Assembly: GCA_015489175.1 (NCBI GenBank)
Contig: WGAI01000043.1
Location: forward strand, 1 to 52,975
DNA from: Caldifarciminota bacterium
GTDB lineage: Bacteria; Hydrothermota; Hydrothermia; B15-G9
Direction: 5' to 3'
DNA length: 52,975 bases
Positions 26,742 through 34,710 of this stretch are shown here, piece after piece. The translations under genes were made by a program, and so were the position numbers. Each line of letters begins with the position of its first letter. Position 1 is the stretch's first letter. The notes beneath the pieces are model-generated. The model was not told the origin of the DNA. It saw only the letters and a list, made by a program, of their open reading frames with translations, and did no database searches.

Positions 26742-28604
26742 CTAATTGGTCTCGCCTGCGCGGCTGACCGGGAGCTCAAACTGGAGCTTGTAAAGTTTCT
26801 GGTAAAGCTGACAGCTTTTGATTAAGTCGGTATGCCTGCCAATGGCTTTCACCTGCCCATCGTCGATCACGACGATTTTGTCCGCCTCGAGAATTGTAGA
26901 AAGGCGATGTGCGATGGCGAGTGTAGTTCGGCCTTTCATGATCTCCTGAAGTGCCTGACGGATGAGCTCTTCGGATTCAGAATCCAGAGACGAAGTCGCC
27001 TCGTCCAGGATAAGTATCTCAGGATCCCTCAGGATGGCCCTTGCAAGTGCGATACGCTGTCTTTCGCCACCGGAGAGCATAACGCCGCGCTCGCCCACGA
27101 TCGTGTTGTAGCCTTTGGGCAGACGCATTATGAAATCATGCGCCGCCGCTACCTTTGCGGCCTCGATCACCTCTTCTTCAGTGGCATTCGGCCTCGCGTA
27201 GAGGATGTTCTCAAATATCGTGCCGCTGAAAAGGAACGGTTCCTGAGGCACGACGGATATCTTCTGTCTGTATTGCTGGATGTCATACTCCCTGAGATCC
27301 ACGCCGTCGATCAACAATCTCCCTTTCTGGGGCAAATAAAACCCGGCTAACAAGTCCGCTATCGTCGATTTACCGGCGCCTGACGGCCCCACAAGTGCGA
27401 CATTCTCACCCTTGAGAATGTCAAATGATACCCCGCGAAGCGCCTGCTTCTCACCGTTGTAGCTGAACCATACATCCTCGAATTTTATCGATTTCCGAAG
27501 TTTCTCAAACCTGCGTTTCCCGTAGCTCATCATCTGCTTCTCAGATGGTTCGTTTAGCACTTTGAAAATTCGGTTGGTTGCGGCAAGGCCGTGTTGGATG
27601 AAAGTGTTTGCCTGAAAGAGCCTTTTTAGTGGTCGCATCATGGAAAGGGAGGCGGCAAGAAAAACGAAAAACTTGTCAGGAGTTAGCGTTTTCTCGATGA
27701 AAATCAGCCTTGCACCGTAAATCAACACGATTGAGGCGATTACGGCGGTGAACAGTTCGGTCAAAGGCGGCCCCAGAGCGCTCAGATACTCGAACCTGAG
27801 GACGGAACGGTAATACATCTTTGCCCTCTGGATGAAATTCCTGCTTTCGTTGTCCTCCGCCGAGAAGATTTTTATGATTTTAATCCCGTTCAAAGATTCG
27901 TTCAGATATTTGCCGATCTCTCCCATCTTTTCCTGAGTGCGGGTTGACCTTTTCCTGAGCTTTTTGCCAATCACAGCGAACAGGAGCATGGATGTGGGGA
28001 CGAGGACCAGCGCAAAGAGCGTCAATTTCCAGCTTATGATGATCGCAAGTGCGAGATACACGAGCGCATTAAGGGATTCGGATACCATGACGAATATCCC
28101 ATCGACAAACGCCTGTCTCACAAGCGATACATCGTTGATGAACCTCGAAATTATCTCTCCGACGCTTGTTCTGTGGAAGAAGCTGAGCGGCAGCTGAAGC
28201 AGCTTGTGGAAAAGGTTGACCCTGATGTCCAGCACAATCTTTTCCTGAAGCATCACCGAGCTGATTTTCTGTGCATAATTGAACACGAACTTTACGAAAT
28301 AGATGCCCACTATCACAAGCGAGAGCCTTTTTGTCGCTGTGAGCGGGTCAACGGAGAAGATAAAGTTGTTGAGAAAGTGATTGAGCCATTGCCATTTCTT
28401 CCCTGCCGACATCATAAGATCGCTTTCACCTGTTCGGAATAGCACTTTCAGCAACGGAGAGAACATGCTTATGGATATGCCGTTCAAAAGAGATGAGACT
28501 GTCATGAAAAAGAATGCGGCAGCCGCTAAAAACTTGTGTTTCTTGAGGAAAGAAAGAAGTTTAATGTGGGTTTTGGCGGAAAATGGAGCAGATTTTGCGC
28601 TCAT
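26742..28604 (-). CDS. MsbA-like ABC exporter/flippase
   Basis: A 620-residue type IV ABC half-transporter: six transmembrane helices (about 30-340) and an ATPase domain with complete motifs (Walker A VGPSGAGKST, signature LSGGERQR, Walker B ILILDEATSSLD, switch His in AIAHRLS). Unlike the exporter at 18904-20625 its catalytic Glu is present, so it can work as a homodimer. Adjacency to a heptosyltransferase-like gene, whose stop overlaps its start (TAATG), suggests lipid A or glycolipid flipping across the inner membrane. Residues 1-25 are a cytosolic basic extension. Confidence 0.9.
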   Translation of the reverse strand: MSAKSAPFSAKTHIKLLSFLKKHKFLAAAAFFFMTVSSLLNGISISMFSPLLKVLFRTGESDLMMSAGKKWQWLNHFLNNFIFSVDPLTATKRLSLVIVGIYFVKFVFNYAQKISSVMLQEKIVLDIRVNLFHKLLQLPLSFFHRTSVGEIISRFINDVSLVRQAFVDGIFVMVSESLNALVYLALAIIISWKLTLFALVLVPTSMLLFAVIGKKLRKRSTRTQEKMGEIGKYLNESLNGIKIIKIFSAEDNESRNFIQRAKMYYRSVLRFEYLSALGPPLTELFTAVIASIVLIYGARLIFIEKTLTPDKFFVFLAASLSMMRPLKRLFQANTFIQHGLAATNRIFKVLNEPSEKQMMSYGKRRFEKLRKSIKFEDVWFSYNGEKQALRGVSFDILKGENVALVGPSGAGKSTIADLLAGFYLPQKGRLLIDGVDLREYDIQQYRQKISVVPQEPFLFSGTIFENILYARPNATEEEVIEAAKVAAAHDFIMRLPKGYNTIVGERGVMLSGGERQRIALARAILRDPEILILDEATSSLDSESEELIRQALQEIMKGRTTLAIAHRLSTILEADKIVVIDDGQVKAIGRHTDLIKSCQLYQKLYKLQFELPVSRAGETN

Positions 28605-29524
28605 TATTCTACAAGGCTGCGTATATCTTCAACCAATTGTCCAATCTCTGTATCCGTCCTCCATGCGCGGTGAACAAGGTTTTCTGGAAGCTTTACCTCG
28701 CTGTTGATCAAAAGGATAGGTATTTTCATAAGGGCGGCGATGCCGAGATAAAGGCTGTTATCGACGACGAACAGGTCAGCGAGCGACATGGTCGCGGCGA
28801 TCCCTTCAGGCCCAAGCGGTGAGATGTCAATTATCCCGTTTCCGAGATCGTGCGGTGAGACGAAAGTAACTCCAGTCGAAAATGCGGTCTTCGATGCTGA
28901 CCTGACCAGTTCGGCCACACCTTTGTCTATGATGTCAATAACAATCAGGATGTGTTGTTCTCCGTGTCCTTTGAATATCAAATAGTCCCACGCCGTCCTC
29001 TTGGCCAGATCTCGGAGCGAAGGTTTAAACTTCAAAATAGGCACATTCATCAGCCTGAGCTGTTTCTCGAAATAGTTTATGTCGTCAGACTCAGGTGACG
29101 GGGCGAGTATTATGTTGTAGTATGGATATGTCTCAGGGTCCGTTGAAATCCTGTATTTTGAATTTTTGGAGTAGAGAGGCAGTTTTGCATGTGGTGTCGG
29201 CGGTTTGCTCAAATCCCAGATAAGGTCAACATCTTCAGGAAATAGCTCAAAAGGGTCTTTTTTCAACTCCGAATCCGGTATGAACTCGACTTTATCCTTG
29301 AACAGGAAATCTGCAATCAACGGTTTTGCTTCATCTATGCCGATTATGTATTTGTTGCCTGAAAAGAATTCTATCAGCGAATAGGCGGAATTGAGAGCCA
29401 GAGAAAGCTGGTTAAAATCCCTCGACAGAGAGATTGCGATGTTAAGCTCTCTCGGGAAAGCACATTTAAAACGGAACTCATTCGGCCTAAATCTCAGTTT
29501 TCTGATCAGTGTTTTAATCATCAT
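28604..29524 (-). CDS. GT9/heptosyltransferase-like glycosyltransferase (divergent)
   Basis: A 306-residue protein with two Rossmann-like halves in the style of ADP-heptose:LPS heptosyltransferases. The C-terminal half has HDLGNGIIDISPLGPEGIAATMSLADLFVVDNSLYLGIAA in pieces resembling the GT9 donor site, but the usual D-S-G/GP-H motif is modified to VDNSLYLGIAA. The promoter at 29548-29576 places transcription at about 29541, and GAGGG lies eight bases before the ATG at 29524, so that start is preferred to the upstream ATG at 29539. It is coupled to the MsbA-like gene. The role may be LPS-core or glycolipid assembly; activity is uncertain. Confidence 0.65.
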   Translation of the reverse strand: MMIKTLIRKLRFRPNEFRFKCAFPRELNIAISLSRDFNQLSLALNSAYSLIEFFSGNKYIIGIDEAKPLIADFLFKDKVEFIPDSELKKDPFELFPEDVDLIWDLSKPPTPHAKLPLYSKNSKYRISTDPETYPYYNIILAPSPESDDINYFEKQLRLMNVPILKFKPSLRDLAKRTAWDYLIFKGHGEQHILIVIDIIDKGVAELVRSASKTAFSTGVTFVSPHDLGNGIIDISPLGPEGIAATMSLADLFVVDNSLYLGIAALMKIPILLINSEVKLPENLVHRAWRTDTEIGQLVEDIRSLVE

Positions 29525-29547
29525 GATGATAGCCCTCATGGCGCTTT

Positions 29548-29576
29548 TATGATATTAAAAAGTCACATGGATTGCA
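29548..29576 (-). promoter_or_regulatory. Predicted promoter of the GT9-like/MsbA-like operon
   Basis: On the minus strand TTGCAA (29571-29576) and TATCAT (29548-29553) have a 17-base spacer. Confidence 0.5.
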
Positions 29577-29632
29577 ATAAAATCCGAAAATGGAACTATC
29601 TCTTTTGCTGTTCCCTGTCACAGCATTGGAAA

Positions 29633-29663
29633 CCAAAAAGGGAGGGAAAAAGCTCCCTCCCTC
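29633..29663 (-). terminator. Intrinsic terminator of the mbx operon
   Basis: GGGAGGGA (29640-29647) pairs with TCCCTCCC (29654-29661) around a 6-nt loop; TTTTT follows on the minus strand. It lies 30 bases beyond the stop of the last mbx gene. Confidence 0.82.
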
Positions 29664-29691
29664 TGATCGTTTAGGTTAAATCCTTTTGCGA

Positions 29692-31485
29692 TCACCCTTT
29701 CTCGCTGAGGTATTTATCGATGCCTTCAGCCGCTTTCCGTCCATCAGCGATAGCGCTTATCACATCTGCACGAGGATTAACGATGTCACCACCTGCAAAT
29801 ACGCCCTCTATCGATGTCATACCGTATTCGTTGACCACAATGTGTTTTCCGCGACTGTCAAGTTCGAGCTTCTCGAGCCAGTTTTCAGGTAGGAACGAAA
29901 GGTCAGGTGCCTGGCCGATAGCGTATATGACGGTGTCAACATCCCATTCATAAACTTCATCCTCTATGGGCACCGGTTTAGGCCGTTTTCCGCCGGGTTG
30001 GGGCACCATCTTCGTCTTGACATACTTGACCGCTTTGACATGACCATTCTCGTCCTTCACGATTTCTATGGGCAGTGTCTGAGGAAGGAACTTCACACCT
30101 TCTGCCATCGCCTCATGTTTCTCCTCGTCGGAAGCTGGCATATCGACTATTCTTCTGCGGTAGGACAGCAGCACTTCCTCAGCGCCAAGTCTCAGGGCAG
30201 TGCGTGTGGCGTCCATAGCCACATCGCCGCCGCCAACGACCAGCACCTTCTTTCCGATCTTAGGTGGCCTTCCGAGATTGGTCTCACGCAGGAAATAAAC
30301 CGCCTGCAACACGCCTTCAGCATCCTCGCCAGGAATACGCATGGTCAGGCCTTTGTGGTAACCCACGCCTATGTAGATTGCGTCGTAGTTTTGCTTAAGT
30401 TCGTCGAATGTAATGTCTTTACCGACGCGTGTGTTGTATTTGACCTCAACACCGTAATCGATTATGTGGTTGATTTCCTTATCGAGCACATTCTGAGGCA
30501 GGCGATAGCGCGGGATTCCAACCTTCATCATTCCGCCGAGCACATCGAGCGCCTCGAAGATGGTCACATCATAGCCTTTGAGCCGCAGGTAGTAGGCTGC
30601 TGTGAGGCCGCCGGGGCCACCGCCGATGATCGCCACCTTCTTTCCCTTCTTCTCAGGCTCAGGATGGCCGAGAACCTTGCGATAATCGTCAACCTGCGAT
30701 GCGGCAAAGCCTTTCTCGTAGCGAATCTGGATGGGTTTGCCCATAATGCCCAACACACAGGCTTCCTCACATCTGTGGGTGCAGATTATGCCGCATATCT
30801 CCGGCAGCGGATTGTTGATGAAGAAGATGTCAACGGCGCGCTCGTAATCGGCATGCTCGATTGCGTTGAGATAGTGCGGGATATACATCCCTGTCGGGCA
30901 GCCCTGCATACATATTGCGCAGCCCATGCATCGGCTTGCCTCGATGAGTGCGGCTTCCTCCGTGAACCCTTTGATGACGGGTTCGAAATCCTTTTTGCGC
31001 TCCTCCGGATCCCGTTCCGGCATCTCCTGCCGCTCAAGCTGAAGCAGCGAGGTCTCAGGCGAAGTTGTCCAACCCTTGCCCTCATACGGGAACTTCTCGT
31101 TGTCAGGAATGAATACCCAGCCAGTTTCCGGATCGAACGGGTCCTCGGTTACCCAGATGAACTTATCTGTGAGCTTAAGGGAGCCAGTTGGGCACACATC
31201 GACGCACTGACCGCAGAAGGAGCATCTACCGTAATCGACCTGTGGGCGGAATTTCGTCCTGCCAAATCCATCGGGCACATCTTCGACTTCCACCATCTTT
31301 ATGGCCTGACATGTGCAGATCTGTGCGCAGTTGCCGCACCCGATGCATTTCTCGAGATCGTTTGAATGGAAACCCCTTACACGATCCGCAGGCATCTTTT
31401 TCTCGTAAGGGAGGCGGATCGTATGGGGTTTCATCCCCAGATGTTTGAGTGCTGTAAAAGGTTCAAAGAAATTTTTGATTGCCAT
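29692..31485 (-). CDS. Ferredoxin-domain/NADPH-dependent GltD-like flavoprotein fusion, terminal subunit of the Mbx complex
   Basis: A 597-residue fusion. Residues 1-110 contain two 4Fe-4S motifs of the NuoI/MbxN type (CIGCGNCAQICTCQAI and CSFCGQCVDVCPTGSL). A second iron-sulfur region (CMGCAICMQGCPTG and CGIICTHRCEEACVLG) and a GltD/NfnB-type flavoprotein follow, with FAD motif IGGGPGGLTAAYYLR near 290 and NADP motif GGGDVAMDATRTALRLGAEE near 430. It sits where mbxN sits in archaeal mbx operons. I infer that it takes electrons from the membrane arm to NAD(P), or the reverse. Automatic annotation as glutamate synthase would be misleading, as no GltB is present. It starts eight bases after mbxL. 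Confidence 0.9.
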   Translation of the reverse strand: MAIKNFFEPFTALKHLGMKPHTIRLPYEKKMPADRVRGFHSNDLEKCIGCGNCAQICTCQAIKMVEVEDVPDGFGRTKFRPQVDYGRCSFCGQCVDVCPTGSLKLTDKFIWVTEDPFDPETGWVFIPDNEKFPYEGKGWTTSPETSLLQLERQEMPERDPEERKKDFEPVIKGFTEEAALIEASRCMGCAICMQGCPTGMYIPHYLNAIEHADYERAVDIFFINNPLPEICGIICTHRCEEACVLGIMGKPIQIRYEKGFAASQVDDYRKVLGHPEPEKKGKKVAIIGGGPGGLTAAYYLRLKGYDVTIFEALDVLGGMMKVGIPRYRLPQNVLDKEINHIIDYGVEVKYNTRVGKDITFDELKQNYDAIYIGVGYHKGLTMRIPGEDAEGVLQAVYFLRETNLGRPPKIGKKVLVVGGGDVAMDATRTALRLGAEEVLLSYRRRIVDMPASDEEKHEAMAEGVKFLPQTLPIEIVKDENGHVKAVKYVKTKMVPQPGGKRPKPVPIEDEVYEWDVDTVIYAIGQAPDLSFLPENWLEKLELDSRGKHIVVNEYGMTSIEGVFAGGDIVNPRADVISAIADGRKAAEGIDKYLSEKG

Positions 31486-31493
31486 TTTTCACC

Positions 31494-32612
31494 TCACCTG
31501 TCTATGTCCGGTGGACAAATGTCAAGGGAGAACATGATTGCCGACACATCAGCGACACGCTGTCCCACAAGCAGTTGTTCGATCACATGGATTCCGTGTG
31601 TCATCGATGGCCCTCTCACATGCACTCTGTAAGGTTTCACCCCGCCGTTCGACACGATGTAGTAGCCGTATTCGCCCTTAGAGGATTCCACTCTCACATA
31701 CACATCCCCTGGTGGCACGCGCCACATCATCGGGTTGCCCGGCTTGTTGAGGAACGGGCCGTCAGGTATGTTGTCGAGAACCTGCCTGATGATGTGGATG
31801 GACTGTTCAAGTTCGCGATACCTGACGATTGCCCTTGAGAACATGTCGCAGCCGTCAGCCGTTGGGACCTCGAAATCTATTTTCTCATAAACCAGATACG
31901 GGTCGTCGATCCTGACATCCGCTTTCACGCCGCATCCACGCAGATTTGGCCCTGTGACGCCGTTTTCCATCGCCCATTCGGGGTCCATTGTTCCTACGCC
32001 GATCGTCCTTTTCTGGAACACCGGGTTGTCGAACATCAGGCGGTAGTAGTCTTTGAGCCTTTTTTCGAGGTAGTCCAGCGTTTTGTGCATCCTGTCCGCA
32101 AAGCCTTTAGGCAGATCGCGCCTGACGCCGCCCGGCGTAGTGTAGATGTGATAGACCCTTGCTCCGGTCAGCTCCTCGAACCTGTCGAGCACATAATCAC
32201 GGTCGCCAATCGTCCACTGCGGTATTGTATAGAGGCCGAGCGCTCCGGCTATACCTCCGAGATAGAACAGGTGAGCCGTTATACGGGACATCTCCAGCAC
32301 CATGACGCGAATCCACTGTGCCCTCTCAGGAACTTCGAGGCCTGCAAGCTCTTCAACTCCCATTGCGTAAAGCACTTCGTTCGGATCAGGGTCAGGAACA
32401 CAAATTCGGCAGACCATAGGGACATTCTTGACCCAGTGCCGTTGCTCCATCAGTTTCTCGAAGCCACGATGCAGGTAGCCGGGATGTGCCTCAGCCTCAA
32501 GGATTATGTCACCTTTAGCCTTCAGTTTTATGCTGAAGTTCCCTGTTATACCAGGGTGCTGAGGCCCTATAAAATATTCAAATTCCCTGATTGTTTCTAT
32601 CCTTTCGCTCAT
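31494..32612 (-). CDS. mbxL: NuoD/hydrogenase-large-subunit-like protein (MbxL type)
   Basis: A 372-residue homologue of NuoD and of the large subunit of membrane hydrogenases. The N-terminal CxxC is present (VCRICVPDPD, near residue 70), but the C-terminal DPCxxC of hydrogenases reads DICPPDIDR: the first Cys remains and the second is Asp. Three of the four nickel ligands are thus kept, so a [NiFe] centre is not expected and hydrogenase activity is unlikely; this resembles the Mbx (membrane-bound sulfane reductase) lineage. FIGPQHPGITGNF matches the quinone/substrate loop of NuoD. It sits between mbxK and the flavoprotein fusion. Confidence 0.9.
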   Translation of the reverse strand: MSERIETIREFEYFIGPQHPGITGNFSIKLKAKGDIILEAEAHPGYLHRGFEKLMEQRHWVKNVPMVCRICVPDPDPNEVLYAMGVEELAGLEVPERAQWIRVMVLEMSRITAHLFYLGGIAGALGLYTIPQWTIGDRDYVLDRFEELTGARVYHIYTTPGGVRRDLPKGFADRMHKTLDYLEKRLKDYYRLMFDNPVFQKRTIGVGTMDPEWAMENGVTGPNLRGCGVKADVRIDDPYLVYEKIDFEVPTADGCDMFSRAIVRYRELEQSIHIIRQVLDNIPDGPFLNKPGNPMMWRVPPGDVYVRVESSKGEYGYYIVSNGGVKPYRVHVRGPSMTHGIHVIEQLLVGQRVADVSAIMFSLDICPPDIDR

Positions 32613-33148
32613 TTTCTCAAATGCCCCTTGTATGGCTGGATTTTGAGCCTGAGAGCTTCGCTCTCAAGATCTTCCTGATCATAGAATTCGGCCGAGAACA
32701 ACCTTGTGTCGAAATCCTTTCTCATCGGTGGTGGGCCATCCCAGTCCTCTAATATGAACTCGCGATCCAGTTTCTCATTGCCCTCGAAGTAAACGCCGAA
32801 AAATTCGTGGATGTCGCGCTCGTATGTCTCCGCCTGATTGAACAGGGGCTTAAGCGTCGGCATGCTGCCGTTATCGCGCGGAATTCTCGTCTTGATCATG
32901 ACATGAACCTTTTCCGAGTAGCTCCACAGGTGATACACGAGCTCAATCTCGCCATCCTTTATCCAGTCAACGGCGCTTATGGCGACGAAGTGGTTAAATC
33001 CGTGTCCTTTGAGGTAAGCCACGAGAGGGAACACGCGGTTGGGTTTTACCCTGACCTTGACACGGCGCTCTCTCTGAACTTCGGCCTCAGCATCCTCAAA
33101 TGAGGCTTTCACCAGCTCGACGACCTTTTGTTCTTTTTCGAGACTCAT
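32609..33148 (-). CDS. mbxK: NuoC-like subunit (MbxK type)
   Basis: A 179-residue peripheral-arm subunit equivalent to the 30-kDa protein of complex I. The signature AETYERDIHEFFGVYFEGN and the WDGPPPMRKDF motif near residues 110-150 are clear. It binds the NuoD-like protein and supports the peripheral arm, with no cofactors of its own. It overlaps its neighbours by four bases on each side, consistent with translational coupling in the mbx operon. Confidence 0.9.
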   Translation of the reverse strand: MSLEKEQKVVELVKASFEDAEAEVQRERRVKVRVKPNRVFPLVAYLKGHGFNHFVAISAVDWIKDGEIELVYHLWSYSEKVHVMIKTRIPRDNGSMPTLKPLFNQAETYERDIHEFFGVYFEGNEKLDREFILEDWDGPPPMRKDFDTRLFSAEFYDQEDLESEALRLKIQPYKGHLRK

Positions 33149-33801
33149 TTCGGTAACCCCTCCGGTATCCTCTCTGCAAGCTCATACACATGAGGCACCG
33201 TTGCGCGCTCAAATCTCTTCTTTCGCTCTTCCTGAACCTCGTTCCATATCCTTTCTGCGAGCTCGGTGTCGAGGCTCCACTTCCTGATATCCATGACCAT
33301 CGCCTGATTGCGTTTGTAGAATTCGATGTTCTCGCGGTATCTGATCCATCCGTCGAACCTGCCCTCTTTGATGCCTTTGATTAGCTCGGTGAAGGAATCG
33401 ATTATGGCCTCAGGCCTTGGCATGCAGCCTGCGATATACAGATCAACGGGGATATAAAGGTCGAGCCTTTTTATCGTGTTGTAGGAATCCCAATACATGC
33501 CTCCGTTCACGGTGCATGAACCGAACCCGATGACATATTTGGGGTCAGGCATCTGCTCGTATGATCTGACGACGCGCTTTAGCGTTTTAACGGTGAGGTA
33601 ACCGGTTATCAACAGCAGGTCTGCCTGTCTTGGAGTCGCCATCGGCGTTATGCCGAACCGCTCCATGTCGTATCTTGATGTCATTGTGGGCGGCATCTCG
33701 ATGGCGCCGCATCCTGTGCAAAAATGGAGCATCCAGAGGCTGCGCCCCTGTGCCCATCCTTTAATGCCCTTTGGAGCTTTTTCTTTCGCCATCTTACTCA
33801 A
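33145..33801 (-). CDS. mbxJ: NuoB/hydrogenase-small-subunit-like protein (MbxJ type)
   Basis: A 218-residue iron-sulfur protein holding the proximal 4Fe-4S cluster. Ligands are visible as HFCTGCGAIE, GSCTVNGG and AGCMPRPEAI. The CTGC spacing is that of group 4 hydrogenase/Mbx small subunits, not the tandem-Cys (CCAIE) of complex I NuoB. The C-terminal 70 residues form a charged helical extension. It is the direct electron partner of MbxL. Confidence 0.92.
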   Translation of the reverse strand: MSKMAKEKAPKGIKGWAQGRSLWMLHFCTGCGAIEMPPTMTSRYDMERFGITPMATPRQADLLLITGYLTVKTLKRVVRSYEQMPDPKYVIGFGSCTVNGGMYWDSYNTIKRLDLYIPVDLYIAGCMPRPEAIIDSFTELIKGIKEGRFDGWIRYRENIEFYKRNQAMVMDIRKWSLDTELAERIWNEVQEERKKRFERATVPHVYELAERIPEGLPK

Positions 33802-33807
33802 TCCTCC

Positions 33808-34710
33808 TTATTTCAATATGGCCACAAGTATCAGGCCGAGGAGACTTATGGCGGCCGGATATGTCCAGAAGAACTTGAATGCCTGTCCTATCCTGAAGCG
33901 TGGCATCACGGCGTTGATCAGAAGCGCTATGAAAAAGACAGTGAACGATTTGACGAACCACCAGAAGAGCGTTCCGCCTCCGAGGAACAGATTGACCATT
34001 ATGCCTGTCTCCACGACGATTGCGACGGCGTGGTAGAGCTGGAGCAGGCCGAGATACTTGCCTCCAAACTCAACCATGGGTCCGGATGCGATCTCATGAG
34101 GGGCTATCGGCTGGTCGAACGGTTTTTCGCCCAGAACACCCTGAAGCGCCATGTCCATTGCAAGTGCCGAAAGGAACAGAGGCCAGAGGAACCAGTGACC
34201 CACTCCCCCGCTCTGCGCCTCGATTATCTTCATGAACGACGCCGATCCTGTGTAAAGCATCACACTGAGTGCGGATATGACGAGCACCACTTCGTAGCCA
34301 AGCATCAATGTGAGCGCACGGGCAATTCCTATGGTTCCCATCGGGTTTGCGCCTTCTCCGACGCCCAATGCCATGCCGAGCGGAGCAATCACGAGGAGAT
34401 AAAGCAGGACGATTATGTCGCCATTGAACGAAAGAAGCGCTTTGTTGCCTATCGGGATGAACATCAGCGATATGAGTAACCCGGAAAACGCCATGATTGG
34501 GCCGAGAGAGAACATCACGCCGTGGTTCGTCGCCCTTTTCTTGGAAAACAGCTTTATGACATCGATGATGTTCTGGTAGATCGGTGGCCCATACCTGTTG
34601 TGGACTCTCGCCGTTATCTTTCGGGCTGCCCCAAGATACAACAACCCCATTATTATCACAAGGATGGGCATGAAAATTATCCAGCCTATTTGAATACCGA
34701 TTGCGTTCAT
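33808..34710 (-). CDS. mbxM: NuoH-like membrane subunit (MbxM type)
   Basis: A 300-residue membrane protein with about eight helices. The first cytosolic loop carries ARVHNRYGPPIYQNIIDVIKL in two parts, the family's hallmark, and acidic residues line the following helices. It anchors the peripheral arm and forms the proton/sodium path closest to the redox site. Its start overlaps the 620-residue antiporter-like gene by four bases. Confidence 0.92.
   Translation of the reverse strand: MNAIGIQIGWIIFMPILVIIMGLLYLGAARKITARVHNRYGPPIYQNIIDVIKLFSKKRATNHGVMFSLGPIMAFSGLLISLMFIPIGNKALLSFNGDIIVLLYLLVIAPLGMALGVGEGANPMGTIGIARALTLMLGYEVVLVISALSVMLYTGSASFMKIIEAQSGGVGHWFLWPLFLSALAMDMALQGVLGEKPFDQPIAPHEIASGPMVEFGGKYLGLLQLYHAVAIVVETGIMVNLFLGGGTLFWWFVKSFTVFFIALLINAVMPRFRIGQAFKFFWTYPAAISLLGLILVAILK

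Noticed and set aside
29998-31365. 455-codon open frame on the plus strand
   Set aside because: It lies wholly antisense to the iron-sulfur flavoprotein, whose motifs are unmistakable; its translation has no recognisable domain.
31494-33801. Annotation of the Mbx cluster as a [NiFe] hydrogenase
   Set aside because: The large subunit lacks the fourth nickel-ligand cysteine and a second antiporter subunit is present, both pointing to Mbx.
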